A stretch of DNA of 47,907 nt from Flavobacteriales bacterium (GCA_026418175.1 JAOABX010000020.1:1-47907), one strand, 5' to 3'. Shown: positions 36,556-46,295, numbered from the stretch's first letter. Numbers and translations: made by a program. The notes: generated by a model from the sequence alone, not told the origin.

Positions 36556-39171
36556 ATGGCAAAAAAGTCAAATACAGCAGGAAGTGCAGAAACACCGCTG
36601 ATGAAACAATACCTTAGCATCAAAGGAAAATATCCGGATGCAATACTATTGTTTCGGGTGGGTGATTTTTATGAGACCTTTGGAGAAGATGCCATTATTA
36701 CCTCCAAGGTGCTGGGCATTGTGCTTACTAAGCGAGCCAATGGCGCCGCATCGCACATAGAGTTAGCAGGCTTTCCGTATCACTCCTTGGAGTCCTACCT
36801 CCCCAAACTGGTTCGAGCTGGTTACAGGGTAGCCATCTGCGAACAGCTGGAAGATCCTAAAATGGCCAAAACCATAGTAAAGCGAGGCGTTACAGAACTG
36901 GTAACACCGGGCCTAACACTTAACGAAAATGTACTGGACAACAAATCCAATAATTTTCTTTGTGCAATACACTTGCAATCTGAAAAATGTGGCATTGCAT
37001 TTCTGGATATCAGTACCGGCGAATTTCTGGCGGGTGAAGGTAGCATTGAATATGCACAAAACCTATTACAGTCATTTCAACCCAAAGAGGTAATATATAC
37101 CAAAAGCAAACAACGCCAACTCATCGAAATTTTTGGTGAACAACTGAACCTTTTTGCTCTGGATGAATGGATTTTTGATTATAATTTTTGCCGCGATTTG
37201 CTGCTAAAGCAGTTTGGCATCACCACGTTGAAAGGATTTGGCATTGAAGACTTGAACTTAGCTACCTGTGCTGCTGGGGCCATCATTCATTACCTCAGCG
37301 AAACACAAAATAACCAAACTTCGCACATTAATACCATTTCGCGAATTGATCAGAATACACATGTATGGCTAGATAATTTTACCATTCGCAACCTGGAACT
37401 CATTTATTCTTCGAACGAAAAAGCAATCACCTTACTCGATGTAATTGACCGCACGGTTACTCCCATGGGTGCTCGTATGTTGCGCCGTTGGCTGGTAATG
37501 CCGCTAAAAGACGTAGCTTCCATTGAACAACGATTGCAAGTTACCGATTACTTTTTCAAACACCGCGAAAATCTTAATGACCTGCAACATTGGCTAAAAG
37601 AAATTGGCGATTTAGAACGCCTTTCAGCCCGTATTGCCACCGGAAGGGTAATTCCTAGAGAACTTAATCAATTAAAAAAAGCATTATTGGCGGTAGCTGA
37701 AATTCAAAAAAATCTAAGCCATGAACCTCTGCTCCGGCCCATTGCCGACCAACTCAATCCGTGTACGGCCGTTATAGAAAAAATACAACGTGAAATTCGC
37801 GAAGATGCACCGGTGGCTGTACAAAAAGGAGGTGTGTTTGCCACTGGAGTACATCCTGAATTAGACGAACTACGTGCACTCTCAGTTTCTGGCAAGGAAA
37901 CGTTGGTACAAATACAGCAACGCGAAATTGAACGAACCGGTATTTCTTCACTCAAAATTGGATTTAATAATGTATTTGGTTATTATCTCGAAGTAACCCA
38001 TGCCCATAAAGACAAAGTACCTACCAGTTGGACACGCCGCCAAACACTAACTAATGCCGAACGCTACATTACTGAAGAGCTGAAAGCATACGAAACCAAA
38101 ATTCTTGGAGCTGAAGACCGCATCCTAACCATTGAAACAGAATTATACCAACAATTTGTACAATGGCTGCATCAATTTATTCCCACGTTTCAGCTGAATG
38201 CCCGATTATTGAGTGAATTGGATTGCCTGCAAGGCTTTGCCGAAGTTTCGATACAGAATAACTATCGAAGACCCGAAGTAAACAACGGTAAATCTATCAC
38301 CATTTTGCAGGGCAGGCATCCGGTAATTGAAAAAGCATTGCCCGTAGAAGAAACCTACATCCCCAACGATATTTATTTAGATGAAGATGAACAACAGATT
38401 TTGATCATTACTGGACCAAACATGAGTGGTAAGTCAGCCATTCTTCGGCAAACTGCGTTGATTGTATTGTTAGCACAGGTAGGCTGTTTTGTACCAGCCC
38501 AAGAGGCTCGCATCGGCATTGTAGATAAAATTTTTACTCGGGTAGGTGCATCCGATAATTTAAGCATGGGCGAATCCACGTTCATGGTAGAAATGAACGA
38601 AACAGCCAGTATCTTAAATAATTTATCCGAACGTTGTTTGATTTTATTAGATGAAATTGGGCGTGGTACCAGCACATACGATGGAATATCGATAGCATGG
38701 TCTATCGCCGAATACCTTCACGAACATCCTAAATATCGCCCTAAAACGTTGTTTGCCACACATTATCATGAATTAAATGAAATGGCAAATCGCTTGCCAC
38801 GAATAAAAAATTTTCACGTAGCCGTTAAAGAACTAGGCAATAAAGTAATATTTCTAAGGAAGCTGGAACCTGGAGGCAGTGAACATAGCTTTGGTATTCA
38901 TGTAGCTAAAATGGCCGGCATGCCTCACGAGGTGATACGCCGAGCCAATGAAGTGCTTAAACAATTAGAAAAAACCTATCGCGAACCGGTATCCGGCAAA
39001 AAACATAACGTGCAGGAAAAACAGTTTCAGTTAAGTTTTTTTCAGTTAGACGATCCGGTATTGTCACAAATCAAAGAAGAAATAGAAAACCTGGATGTGA
39101 ATACCCTTACACCGGTTGAAGCCCTGTTACGATTAAATGAAATCAAAAAAATTTTAGGAGTAAAAAAGTAA
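36556..39171 (+). CDS. mutS: DNA mismatch repair protein MutS
   Basis: Mismatch-recognition ATPase, 871 aa. The mismatch-wedging F-x-E motif is F38-Y-E40 in LLFRVGDFYETF. The clamp and lever domains follow, then the ATPase domain: Walker A GPNMSGKS at about 620-627, the segment STFMVEM, Walker B LILLDEIGRGTSTYDG and FATHYHEL. The C-terminal helix-turn-helix is present (about 800-871). A GTG at 36520 could add 12 residues; the ATG at 36556 gives the family N-terminus. Confidence 0.97.
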   Translation: MAKKSNTAGSAETPLMKQYLSIKGKYPDAILLFRVGDFYETFGEDAIITSKVLGIVLTKRANGAASHIELAGFPYHSLESYLPKLVRAGYRVAICEQLEDPKMAKTIVKRGVTELVTPGLTLNENVLDNKSNNFLCAIHLQSEKCGIAFLDISTGEFLAGEGSIEYAQNLLQSFQPKEVIYTKSKQRQLIEIFGEQLNLFALDEWIFDYNFCRDLLLKQFGITTLKGFGIEDLNLATCAAGAIIHYLSETQNNQTSHINTISRIDQNTHVWLDNFTIRNLELIYSSNEKAITLLDVIDRTVTPMGARMLRRWLVMPLKDVASIEQRLQVTDYFFKHRENLNDLQHWLKEIGDLERLSARIATGRVIPRELNQLKKALLAVAEIQKNLSHEPLLRPIADQLNPCTAVIEKIQREIREDAPVAVQKGGVFATGVHPELDELRALSVSGKETLVQIQQREIERTGISSLKIGFNNVFGYYLEVTHAHKDKVPTSWTRRQTLTNAERYITEELKAYETKILGAEDRILTIETELYQQFVQWLHQFIPTFQLNARLLSELDCLQGFAEVSIQNNYRRPEVNNGKSITILQGRHPVIEKALPVEETYIPNDIYLDEDEQQILIITGPNMSGKSAILRQTALIVLLAQVGCFVPAQEARIGIVDKIFTRVGASDNLSMGESTFMVEMNETASILNNLSERCLILLDEIGRGTSTYDGISIAWSIAEYLHEHPKYRPKTLFATHYHELNEMANRLPRIKNFHVAVKELGNKVIFLRKLEPGGSEHSFGIHVAKMAGMPHEVIRRANEVLKQLEKTYREPVSGKKHNVQEKQFQLSFFQLDDPVLSQIKEEIENLDVNTLTPVEALLRLNEIKKILGVKK

Positions 39172-39449
39172 TTTACTATTAGCAATGATGAGAATATTCA
39201 GAATGATATGCATTGTTGCATAAAAGAACGTACATGCATGAGTAATTAATAAACTTAAAATAGTTTAAAAATTAGCCTATGGTTTTGTGGTAATTCATCG
39301 ATTTCCCGCAAAGTTGATAAAGAAATAACTCCTAAAATTTCTGTTCCTTAACATTCTTTATTTGCAAGCCAGATTGGTTTATAGCTAACAATTTCTATTG
39401 TCGCTTTGAGGAAAATTTGATACTAAAATATATCCTTACCGTTTAGATA
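39172..39449. other. 278-nt intergenic region with no gene found
   Basis: Lies between mutS (+) and the exchanger gene (-), convergent. AT-rich; no clear hairpin terminator or open frame beyond about 12 codons. TTTGCAAGCC occurs at 39361-39370, as in the ribosomal promoters, but without the dyad or a TTG at the right distance and with no gene downstream on that strand. Confidence 0.5.
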
Positions 39450-40412
39450 CTAAACCGATGCAACCACTAGGTAAATGGTATAACCTATGTAAGCCAAGGT
39501 AAACAAAGCACCTTCTAACCGAGTAATTTTTGATTTTTGCCCAGTAAACATAAATCCAAATAATATCAAGCTGGCAGCAATGCAAATCACCAAATCTGTA
39601 TTCATGGATAAATTAAAAGGCAAAGGCGATATTGTTGCCGATGTTCCCAAAATAAAAAAAATGTTGAAAATATTTGAACCCACCACATTCCCCATGGCAA
39701 TGTCTGAATTCTTTTTTATTGCAGCTACTACCGAAGTAGCCAATTCAGGTACAGAAGTGCCCACGGCAACAATAGTTAGCCCAATGACCGCTTCGCTGAT
39801 ACCCAGTTCCCTGGCTATATCAACAGCACCCGCTACCAATAGTTTTCCTCCGCCTACCAATGCAACAATTCCGATGGCCAGTAAAAACAACGATTTCCAT
39901 ACCGGAAATATCTTTACCACCAATTGCTCGGTTTCAGTTGAATTTTTTGAAGTTTCAAACGAATAGTAAATAAAAATAAGAAAAAAACAGAGCAGAATTA
40001 ACCCATCAATACGAGATAAAAAGGAAGCCGAAGCCCCATCAATTAAAAAATCATTGGCCATAAAAAATAATACTACAGCCGCTAGCAATGTAAATGGAAT
40101 TTCTTTCCAAACCGTACTGTGCTGTACAGTTATTGGATATACCATGGCAGATACTCCGAGAATAAGCAAAATATTTACAATGTTTGACCCCACCACATTC
40201 CCAATGGCAATATCTGTATTGCCATTAAGCGAAGAAATAAAACTTACCACAAATTCAGGCATCGACGTTCCTAGTGCAACTACAGTAAGACCAATCACCA
40301 AATTAGAAATCTTCATCTTTTTAGCCAATGATGAAGCGCCATCTACCAACCAGTTCGCTCCATAAATCGTAAGCACTAAACCACCAAATAACAAAAGCAG
40401 GGCAATTAACAT
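39450..40412 (-). CDS. Calcium/sodium antiporter, CaCA family (YrbG-like)
   Basis: Inner-membrane exchanger, 320 aa, about ten membrane segments. It has two inverted alpha-repeats: GTSMPEFVVSFISSLNGNTDIAIGNVVGSN and GTSVPELATSVVAAIKKNSDIAMGNVVGSN-like segments, each with the ion-binding Glu and Asn. It is last in a minus-strand run with EamA, nadE and a hypothetical gene. A TACTTTTG box on the minus strand (40431-40438) may give it its own promoter. Confidence 0.93.
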   Translation of the reverse strand: MLIALLLLFGGLVLTIYGANWLVDGASSLAKKMKISNLVIGLTVVALGTSMPEFVVSFISSLNGNTDIAIGNVVGSNIVNILLILGVSAMVYPITVQHSTVWKEIPFTLLAAVVLFFMANDFLIDGASASFLSRIDGLILLCFFLIFIYYSFETSKNSTETEQLVVKIFPVWKSLFLLAIGIVALVGGGKLLVAGAVDIARELGISEAVIGLTIVAVGTSVPELATSVVAAIKKNSDIAMGNVVGSNIFNIFFILGTSATISPLPFNLSMNTDLVICIAASLILFGFMFTGQKSKITRLEGALFTLAYIGYTIYLVVASV

Positions 40413-40430
40413 AACAAATTAAAAATACTT

Positions 40431-40438
40431 CAAAAGTA
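40431..40438 (-). promoter_or_regulatory. -7 box of the Ca/Na exchanger gene
   Basis: The minus strand reads TACTTTTG, matching TAnnTTTG, 18 nt before the ATG. No TTG is found 20 bp upstream. Confidence 0.4.
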
Positions 40439-40446
40439 ATGGATAA

Positions 40447-40851
40447 TTATTCGATTAATACACCTTTGTTACCTAACGTGGGGATATTTACAAAGTTCTC
40501 GTAACAAATGGAATCGGGAGGAAAAATAAATTTCTTATCATATATCTCAGCCTGCTTGTAAAAACTAACCCAATACTCATTACTTAAAACAAATAAATCT
40601 TCCATGATGGGTTCAATTTTAATAAATCCTCCGGCAGGCACTTCTTCGATAAAATGACGTAATACGGACGATTCTCGTTTCTCCTGGTTTATAACTCCAT
40701 ATCCGCGGGATGTAACCAAAACTCCATAAATCTTTTCATTACCCAGGTTGAGTAAGTACACATTCCACACCAACTCATCATTCTCTCCTGCTTCCTGAAT
40801 TACAGCAATAGCAATGTCTTTTACTTCAGGTTGTTTAATATCCTTCAACAT
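40447..40851 (-). CDS. Conserved-looking hypothetical protein, 134 aa
   Basis: Function unknown. The protein is a soluble, mostly beta domain with ELVWNVYLLNL, VLVTSRGYGVI, SSVLRHFIEEVPAGGFIKIEPI, LSNEYWVSFY and KKFIFPPDSI, and has no signal peptide. I recall very similar short proteins in other Bacteroidota, sometimes mislabelled as a phenylalanyl-tRNA synthetase chain; it shows no synthetase motif. The ATG at 40851 lies one base after the nadE stop, so translation is likely coupled. The frame extends to a TTG at 40872 within nadE. Confidence 0.7.
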   Translation of the reverse strand: MLKDIKQPEVKDIAIAVIQEAGENDELVWNVYLLNLGNEKIYGVLVTSRGYGVINQEKRESSVLRHFIEEVPAGGFIKIEPIMEDLFVLSNEYWVSFYKQAEIYDKKFIFPPDSICYENFVNIPTLGNKGVLIE

Positions 40852-40852
40852 A

Positions 40853-42481
40853 TTACTGCAAGTATTTTGCAACTATTGGCATACGGCGTCCCATTCCAAA
40901 TGCCTTATCAGACACCCGAAGGATAGGAGGCGTTTGATGCCGTTTGTATTCGTTCATATTTACCAATTTCAGTACACGGTCAACCAACATAGAATCAAAA
41001 CCCATTTTCTTTAATTCAAGAGGCCCTTTTCGCATTTCAATATACTGAAACAATATCTTATCAAGAATATCATATTCAGGTAAAGAATCAGAATCTTTTT
41101 GATTTTCTCTTAGCTCTGCCGAAGGGGGTTTTACAATCGTATGCATCGGAATGACTTCTTGATTTCGGTTGATGTAATTGGCCAGTTCGTACACCTGTGT
41201 TTTATAAATATCTCCCAATACCGACAACCCGCCACACATATCACCATACAATGTTCCGTATCCAACTGCTGCTTCACTTTTATTCGATGTATTCAGCAAT
41301 ATATGTCCAAATTTGTTGCTCAATGCCATTAACGTTACGGCCCTACAACGTGCCTGGATATTTTCTTCAGTTACATCAAAAGGCTTGCCTTCAAACAATG
41401 GTTGTAATCCTTGTAGAAAACTATGATAAAAATTGCTAATAGATATAACATCATGTCGTATTCCTAAATTTTTTGCTAACTGTACTGCATCTTCAATCGA
41501 ATGTTGCGAAGAATAAGGCGAGGGCATCATCACTCCCCACACCTGTTCTTTGCCTAACGCCTCTACAGCCAATGCACAAGTAACCGCAGAATCAATACCT
41601 CCCGATAATCCAAGAATAGCTTTTTTAAATCCTAATTTATGAAAGTAATCGCGAATGCCAAGCACCAATGCATCATGAATTAACGACACTTCCGTTGGGT
41701 CATTCACCGGTTTCTTCGCTTCTAAATGCTTTATGTTTATTATTCGAACTTCTTCTTTAAAAAAAGGAAGCCGTTCACAGCATTCTCCGCTTGCATTAAA
41801 TACCATCGAGCCTCCATCGAAAATCAATTCAGTTTGAGCCCCCACATGATTTACATACACCATGGGAAGCTTATATTTTTGGGTATTCCATCGTAGCATA
41901 TCCATGCGTTTACGATGATGTGTGTAAGAAAATGGAGAAGCTGAAAGATTGATGATACATTCCGGATTTTCTTTCATTAACTCATCCAACGGATGCACAG
42001 TATACATCGGGTCATCAGCAATATCCCAGGTATCTTCACATATAACAACAGCTATTTTTTTTCCATTTATTTCAACACATTCAAATGTTTTGTTAGGTTC
42101 AAAATACCGGTATTCATCAAACACATCGTAGGTAGGAAGCAGGGTTTTGTTAATCACTTGTTTCACTTTCCCATCGCCAAGTAAATACGCGGAATTGAAA
42201 AGATTTTTACCAGATAGTTCCGGATTTACCGAAGGAGCCCCCACCAACGCATGAATGGTGGTACACGCCTTAGCTACTTGTTTTATAGCCAGATGTACAC
42301 GGTCTAAAAAATCTGTAAACTCCAAAAAATCACGCGGTGGGTATCCGGTAATGCATAATTCCGGAAATACTATCAGCTCTGCCCCGGCCAATTGTGCCTG
42401 ATGAATGGCATCCAATATCTTACGGGTATTCTGCTCAAAATGCCCAATGTGAAAATCTAACTGTGCCAGCGCCACATTCAT
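40853..42481 (-). CDS. nadE: Glutamine-dependent NAD+ synthetase
   Basis: Converts nicotinate adenine dinucleotide to NAD+, 542 aa with two domains. The nitrilase-like glutaminase (about 1-260) has the triad E41 (VFPELCITGYPP), K112 (INKTLLPTYDVF) and C148 (VVICEDTW). The synthetase domain (about 275-542) has the P-loop LGLSGGIDSAVT and the segment NKSEAAVGYGTLYGDMCGG. It lies 13 nt after the EamA gene and 1 nt before the 134-aa gene. Confidence 0.95.
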   Translation of the reverse strand: MNVALAQLDFHIGHFEQNTRKILDAIHQAQLAGAELIVFPELCITGYPPRDFLEFTDFLDRVHLAIKQVAKACTTIHALVGAPSVNPELSGKNLFNSAYLLGDGKVKQVINKTLLPTYDVFDEYRYFEPNKTFECVEINGKKIAVVICEDTWDIADDPMYTVHPLDELMKENPECIINLSASPFSYTHHRKRMDMLRWNTQKYKLPMVYVNHVGAQTELIFDGGSMVFNASGECCERLPFFKEEVRIINIKHLEAKKPVNDPTEVSLIHDALVLGIRDYFHKLGFKKAILGLSGGIDSAVTCALAVEALGKEQVWGVMMPSPYSSQHSIEDAVQLAKNLGIRHDVISISNFYHSFLQGLQPLFEGKPFDVTEENIQARCRAVTLMALSNKFGHILLNTSNKSEAAVGYGTLYGDMCGGLSVLGDIYKTQVYELANYINRNQEVIPMHTIVKPPSAELRENQKDSDSLPEYDILDKILFQYIEMRKGPLELKKMGFDSMLVDRVLKLVNMNEYKRHQTPPILRVSDKAFGMGRRMPIVAKYLQ

Positions 42482-42494
42482 ATTGCGAAGGTAA

Positions 42495-43373
42495 TTATTT
42501 ATTGGCGAGGGTTACGCCGGTAAGGATAATGAAAATACCAACAAAATAATGGATGGTTATATCTTCTCCCAGAAAAATTCCCCAACTTATGGCAAACATG
42601 GGTACCAAATAAGTTACCGAAGCTGCAAATAAAACGGTGGTATGCTTAATAAGAAAATTAAATATCAACACCGCCAATGAAGTTCCTACTACGCCTAATA
42701 ATACTACGAATAATAGGTTTTGTAAGTGCTCGGATGAAGTCATGGCTTTTTGTGGCACCCCACTCAAAAGTAAATAAGCCAAACTGGGTGGCCCAATAAA
42801 ACTTAGTGCCCCGGCGGTTACCATCAAGGCAGGCAAATCTTTCAAGTATGTTTTGATAATATTTGTAGAAAAGGCATAACATACCGAGGCAAGTAATGGC
42901 AAAATAGCATAAACATAATTATTTCCTTGTCCAACGCCTTTGTTAAAAACTAGTAGGTAAATGGTTCCTGCCAGCCCGATGATAATTCCCATAGCTGCCG
43001 ATCGCTTGAAGGCCAGGGAAAAAAACATCCACCCTACAATGAGAGTAAAGATAGGTGCCGTAGCATTGAGGATGCCTGCCAACGAACTATCAATACGGGT
43101 TTGTGCGGTGGCAAATAAAAAAGCGGGAATACCATTGCCCAGCAGGCCGGCAAAAAAAAGATAACGATAACGATCACGCGGCACCAGCTTGTATTTAGGA
43201 ATCATAAAAGGCAACAAAAACAAAAAACTTGAACTTATACGAATAATAGCAACTTCAATGGGAGTATAGGTTTTCAAACCTTGCTTCATTAATATGAAAC
43301 TACTTCCCCAAGTAAGTCCCAACAATAAAAGTGTTATAAATTGCCAGTGTTTCTTCGATAAATCAATCAGCAT
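42495..43373 (-). CDS. EamA/DMT-family transporter
   Basis: 292 aa, ten predicted membrane segments in two repeats of five (EamA domains). Motifs include WGSSFILMKQGL at the start of the first repeat and FLIKHTTVLFAASVTYLVPMFAISWGIFLGEDI in the second. A drug/metabolite efflux or amino-acid export role is usual for the family; the substrate is unknown. Probably the first gene of the run that includes nadE. Confidence 0.88.
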   Translation of the reverse strand: MLIDLSKKHWQFITLLLLGLTWGSSFILMKQGLKTYTPIEVAIIRISSSFLFLLPFMIPKYKLVPRDRYRYLFFAGLLGNGIPAFLFATAQTRIDSSLAGILNATAPIFTLIVGWMFFSLAFKRSAAMGIIIGLAGTIYLLVFNKGVGQGNNYVYAILPLLASVCYAFSTNIIKTYLKDLPALMVTAGALSFIGPPSLAYLLLSGVPQKAMTSSEHLQNLLFVVLLGVVGTSLAVLIFNFLIKHTTVLFAASVTYLVPMFAISWGIFLGEDITIHYFVGIFIILTGVTLANK

Positions 43374-43419
43374 GTTTGGGGAGGATCTATAATTTTACAG
43401 CTACAAAGATTCACAGAAT

Positions 43420-43830
43420 ATGTGTAACAAACGAATACTTCTTCTAGTTTTTACAGTACTTCAATTTTTGACTGGCTGCAGAAATAATAAAATTGAAAAT
43501 CAAAATATCCAAACCGTTCGTATCACCATCAGCGGACTTGACGGGCAAGGAGTAGCCGAAGGCCGTATTCAAAAAGCACTGGATAAATTGCCAGGCATTA
43601 AGAAAATTTCGTTTGAATACCTATTTGATTGCTTCTATGTAAGCTTTGATTCAACAAAAATCACCAAAGACATGATAATTCATACCATTCAGTCAATTGA
43701 AGCCGATAAATACAAAATTTTGGAAATTGAATCTGCCATCTCTACACAAAAGCCAAAACTTCCTTCACCTACACCTCTGCAGCAAGAAGAAATTAGTGAC
43801 GATGTAAACATATACAAAAACGATGTGTAA
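43420..43830 (+). CDS. Lipoprotein with HMA-like domain lacking the metal-binding cysteines
   Basis: 136 aa. The N-terminus has a lipobox LTGC (C19) after a short hydrophobic stretch, so a lipid anchor is likely. Residues about 32-100 look like a ferredoxin-like HMA domain: VRITISGLDGQGVAEGRIQKALDKLPGIKKISF and SFDSTKITKDMIIHTIQS. The CxxC of metal-binding HMA domains is replaced by DGQGVA-type residues, so heavy-metal binding by that site is unlikely. The C-terminal 35 residues are Pro/Gln/Asp-rich. The function is unknown. Confidence 0.65.
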   Translation: MCNKRILLLVFTVLQFLTGCRNNKIENQNIQTVRITISGLDGQGVAEGRIQKALDKLPGIKKISFEYLFDCFYVSFDSTKITKDMIIHTIQSIEADKYKILEIESAISTQKPKLPSPTPLQQEEISDDVNIYKNDV

Positions 43831-43832
43831 GC

Positions 43833-44684
43833 TTAAAATTTTATACGCATTCGTACTGCAAAATGATCAGATAAATCCTGGTGCTTCTTGCTCCATTGGG
43901 CCATGGGTCGCACCACTTCACGGTATATAAATACTGGCTGCACACCATTTCCCTTATAAAAAATGTAATCAATCACCTCCCTATCAGTGGAGTCGTAGCT
44001 ATCCATATCGTTTAGTAAATGGTCGCTGGTAAATTGTAATTCTCCTGCCAAGGAGCCATCTTCTGCCTGCAAAATATTAAGCATTTTTGGATACAAGTCC
44101 TGATTCGATTTTGCCGTATTAAAATCGCCACACAACAATTGAGGCACGCCATAATTCTGGTGCGCCCTGAGCAAACCCGCCAACTCCTGATACTGGCTTA
44201 GTTTAATCTCCCGGGGGCCACCTGCCTCAAGATGTGTACCCAGAATGTGCAACAGCCGGCCATACCAATTTATTTCTACCAATAAGGCCCCTTTTCGGGC
44301 AAAGCAATCTTCCTTTTCACAGTCCTTAAAATCTACCGTACCCCGTTCACGCAATGGTACTTTGCTTACTATTAAAATCCCACTGTTAATTTTAAATACA
44401 CCTTTTTTATTAGCCGGGCCGACATAATACGGATATTTTTCCTTCAGCAATTTCATTAACCTGCGGTTCGCCACATTATCAAATGCTTCCTGAAATACAA
44501 TCACATCGGCTGAATCCTTCAGCAAATAATCTGCAATAAACGGCACCCGCTTCAATGGCCGGTGTCCTATATGTGCCAATATTCGTGGTAAAAATTTTAT
44601 GTTCCAGCTTAGCACATTCAATTCTTGAGATATTCCCATAAGCGGAAATAGTACCAACCATAATATAATCCATCGTTTTATCAT
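43833..44684 (-). CDS. Secreted endonuclease/exonuclease/phosphatase (EEP) family hydrolase
   Basis: 283 aa. A signal peptide (1-19) ends with GISQ. The EEP core is visible in order: LSWNIKF (Asn), VIVFQEAF (Glu), GTHLEAGG (His), LLCGDFNTA (Asp/Asn) and SDHFAVRM (Asp-His). This family includes neutral sphingomyelinases, DNases and inositol phosphatases; the HLEAGG and short loops are reminiscent of sphingomyelinase-type members. The substrate is not decidable. It overlaps no neighbour and is convergent with the small lipoprotein gene 2 nt away. Confidence 0.82.
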   Translation of the reverse strand: MIKRWIILWLVLFPLMGISQELNVLSWNIKFLPRILAHIGHRPLKRVPFIADYLLKDSADVIVFQEAFDNVANRRLMKLLKEKYPYYVGPANKKGVFKINSGILIVSKVPLRERGTVDFKDCEKEDCFARKGALLVEINWYGRLLHILGTHLEAGGPREIKLSQYQELAGLLRAHQNYGVPQLLCGDFNTAKSNQDLYPKMLNILQAEDGSLAGELQFTSDHLLNDMDSYDSTDREVIDYIFYKGNGVQPVFIYREVVRPMAQWSKKHQDLSDHFAVRMRIKF

Positions 44685-44698
44685 TTCCTGATGTATTT

Positions 44699-44853
44699 GG
44701 GCGGCCCCTTCGGGTCGGGTGCTTTGTTATAGCTTGTTTGCCTCAGCGGCAGCTTCAACGGCTGCGGGGTCCGCTGTTTATGCGGCCTCCTCGCCGGGTA
44801 GCTGTTTCGCTTCGGCAGCACTCGCTACCACTTCGCCCCCTGCCGCATAAAAT
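44699..44853. repeat. GC-rich structured intergenic element
   Basis: Strikingly GC-rich for this DNA and full of inverted repeats. An outer pair TTTATGCGGC (44777-44786) / GCCGCATAAA (44842-44851) encloses an inner pair GGTAGC / GCTACC. Upstream, GGCAGC and GCTGC form another stem, and GGCGGCCCCTTCGGGTCGGG resembles a repeated intergenic motif I recall from other Bacteroidota. It may be a REP- or MITE-like element; a second copy is not in this window. Confidence 0.5.
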
Positions 44854-44879
44854 TAGTACATTCGAGGTAAAATCATTCG

Positions 44880-46295
44880 ATGATGGAAACCTTTCTACCA
44901 TATTTAGCCGGAAATTTCATACAAACTTCACATAGCCATATCATTTTTAATCCACATACCGGCCAGCCGGTTGCACAAACATGGCTTTGCGGAGAAGAAG
45001 AAATTAATACAGCCATACGCCTGGGGCTCGAAGCCGAACCGGACATGGCCTCCTATCCAGCCTGGAAACGCTACGAAGCCCTTCGTTTTATATCTGACGA
45101 GCTCATTAAAAATAAAGCATACCATGCCGACCTGCTGGCACGCGAAGCAGCTAAACCTCTGCGATACGCAATTACCGAAATAGAACGTGCAGCCCAAACT
45201 TTTTTGGTGGCAGCTGAAGAAAGCAAACGCATCCAAGGCGAAGTAATTCGTTTAGACTGGACACCGGCAGGCCAGGAAAAAGAAGGCATCATCAAAAAAT
45301 TTCCTCTAGGTTTAATAGCAGGCATCAGTCCGTTTAACTTTCCACTGAACCTGGCTGTACATAAAATCGCTCCGGCCATTGCCTCAGGCAATCCTATCAT
45401 CCTCAAACCGGCATCTTCTACGCCATTATCAACCCTGGCATTAGCTCGCATTATTCACCAAACCGATTTGCCTCCAGGTGCTGTTTCTATTCTTCCAGCA
45501 TCACGAACGGCTGGTAATCAATTGGTAACCGACGAACGTATAAAATTACTTTCATTCACCGGCTCTGATACGGTAGGATGGGAAATGAAAAAACAATGCG
45601 GAAAAAAAAGAATTGTACTTGAACTTGGCGGCAATGCAGGAGTAATTGTATCAGCTTCTGCAAATATCACATCTATAATTGACACATGTGTGCAAGGTGC
45701 TTTTGCGTATGCAGGCCAGATTTGCATACACGCCCAGCGGTTCTTTGTACATACCTCGCATTACGATTCATTTGTTGAATCATTAAAACAGCAGGTTGCT
45801 AATATTCACATTGGCCCTCCGGAAGAAAAAGATACCGAATTCTCTGCCATGATTGACCATAGCAATGCTCAACGAGTAGAAAGCTGGATTAACGAAGCCC
45901 TGGCTGACGGGGCAGAACTAATTTACGGAGCTAAACGCAATCAAAATCTGGTTTACCCTACCATCCTCACTAACACTAAACCGACCATGAAAGTAAATGC
46001 AGAAGAAGTGTTCGGGCCTGTTATTACCATCGAGCCATTTCGCGAATTTTCAGAGGCAGTTCATAAGATTAATCAAAGTAAATTTGGATTACAAGCCGGA
46101 GTTTTTACGAACCATCTGGATGAATTAAATTACGCGTTTGAACATATTCACGCTGGAGGTATTATACTAAATAATGTACCTACACTTCGCTTTGATCACA
46201 TGCCATATGGAGGAGTTAAAGATTCAGGCATAGGCCGCGAAGGTGTAAAATATGCCATGGAAGATATGCTGGAAAAAAAAATCCTGGTGAAATAA
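44880..46295 (+). CDS. Aldehyde dehydrogenase family protein
   Basis: NAD(P)-dependent oxidation of an aldehyde to the acid, 471 aa. Residues: N153 in SPFNFPLN (oxyanion), K176 region ILKPASSTP, E248 in VLELGGNAG (general base) and C282 in AYAGQICIHAQR (nucleophile). EAAKPLRYAITEIERAA is like the lactaldehyde/GAPN branch, but the substrate is uncertain. ATGs at 44880 and 44883 are both possible. The coding end overlaps a hairpin that probably ends the convergent adhesin transcript. Confidence 0.9.
   Translation: MMETFLPYLAGNFIQTSHSHIIFNPHTGQPVAQTWLCGEEEINTAIRLGLEAEPDMASYPAWKRYEALRFISDELIKNKAYHADLLAREAAKPLRYAITEIERAAQTFLVAAEESKRIQGEVIRLDWTPAGQEKEGIIKKFPLGLIAGISPFNFPLNLAVHKIAPAIASGNPIILKPASSTPLSTLALARIIHQTDLPPGAVSILPASRTAGNQLVTDERIKLLSFTGSDTVGWEMKKQCGKKRIVLELGGNAGVIVSASANITSIIDTCVQGAFAYAGQICIHAQRFFVHTSHYDSFVESLKQQVANIHIGPPEEKDTEFSAMIDHSNAQRVESWINEALADGAELIYGAKRNQNLVYPTILTNTKPTMKVNAEEVFGPVITIEPFREFSEAVHKINQSKFGLQAGVFTNHLDELNYAFEHIHAGGIILNNVPTLRFDHMPYGGVKDSGIGREGVKYAMEDMLEKKILVK

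Noticed and set aside
39361-39370. TTTGCAAGCC, as in the ribosomal promoter module
   Set aside because: No dyad, no TTG at the 20-bp distance and no downstream gene on that strand; likely chance.
44738-44935. 65-codon plus-strand frame across the GC-rich element
   Set aside because: An open frame caused by the high GC content; it overlaps the dehydrogenase start in another frame.
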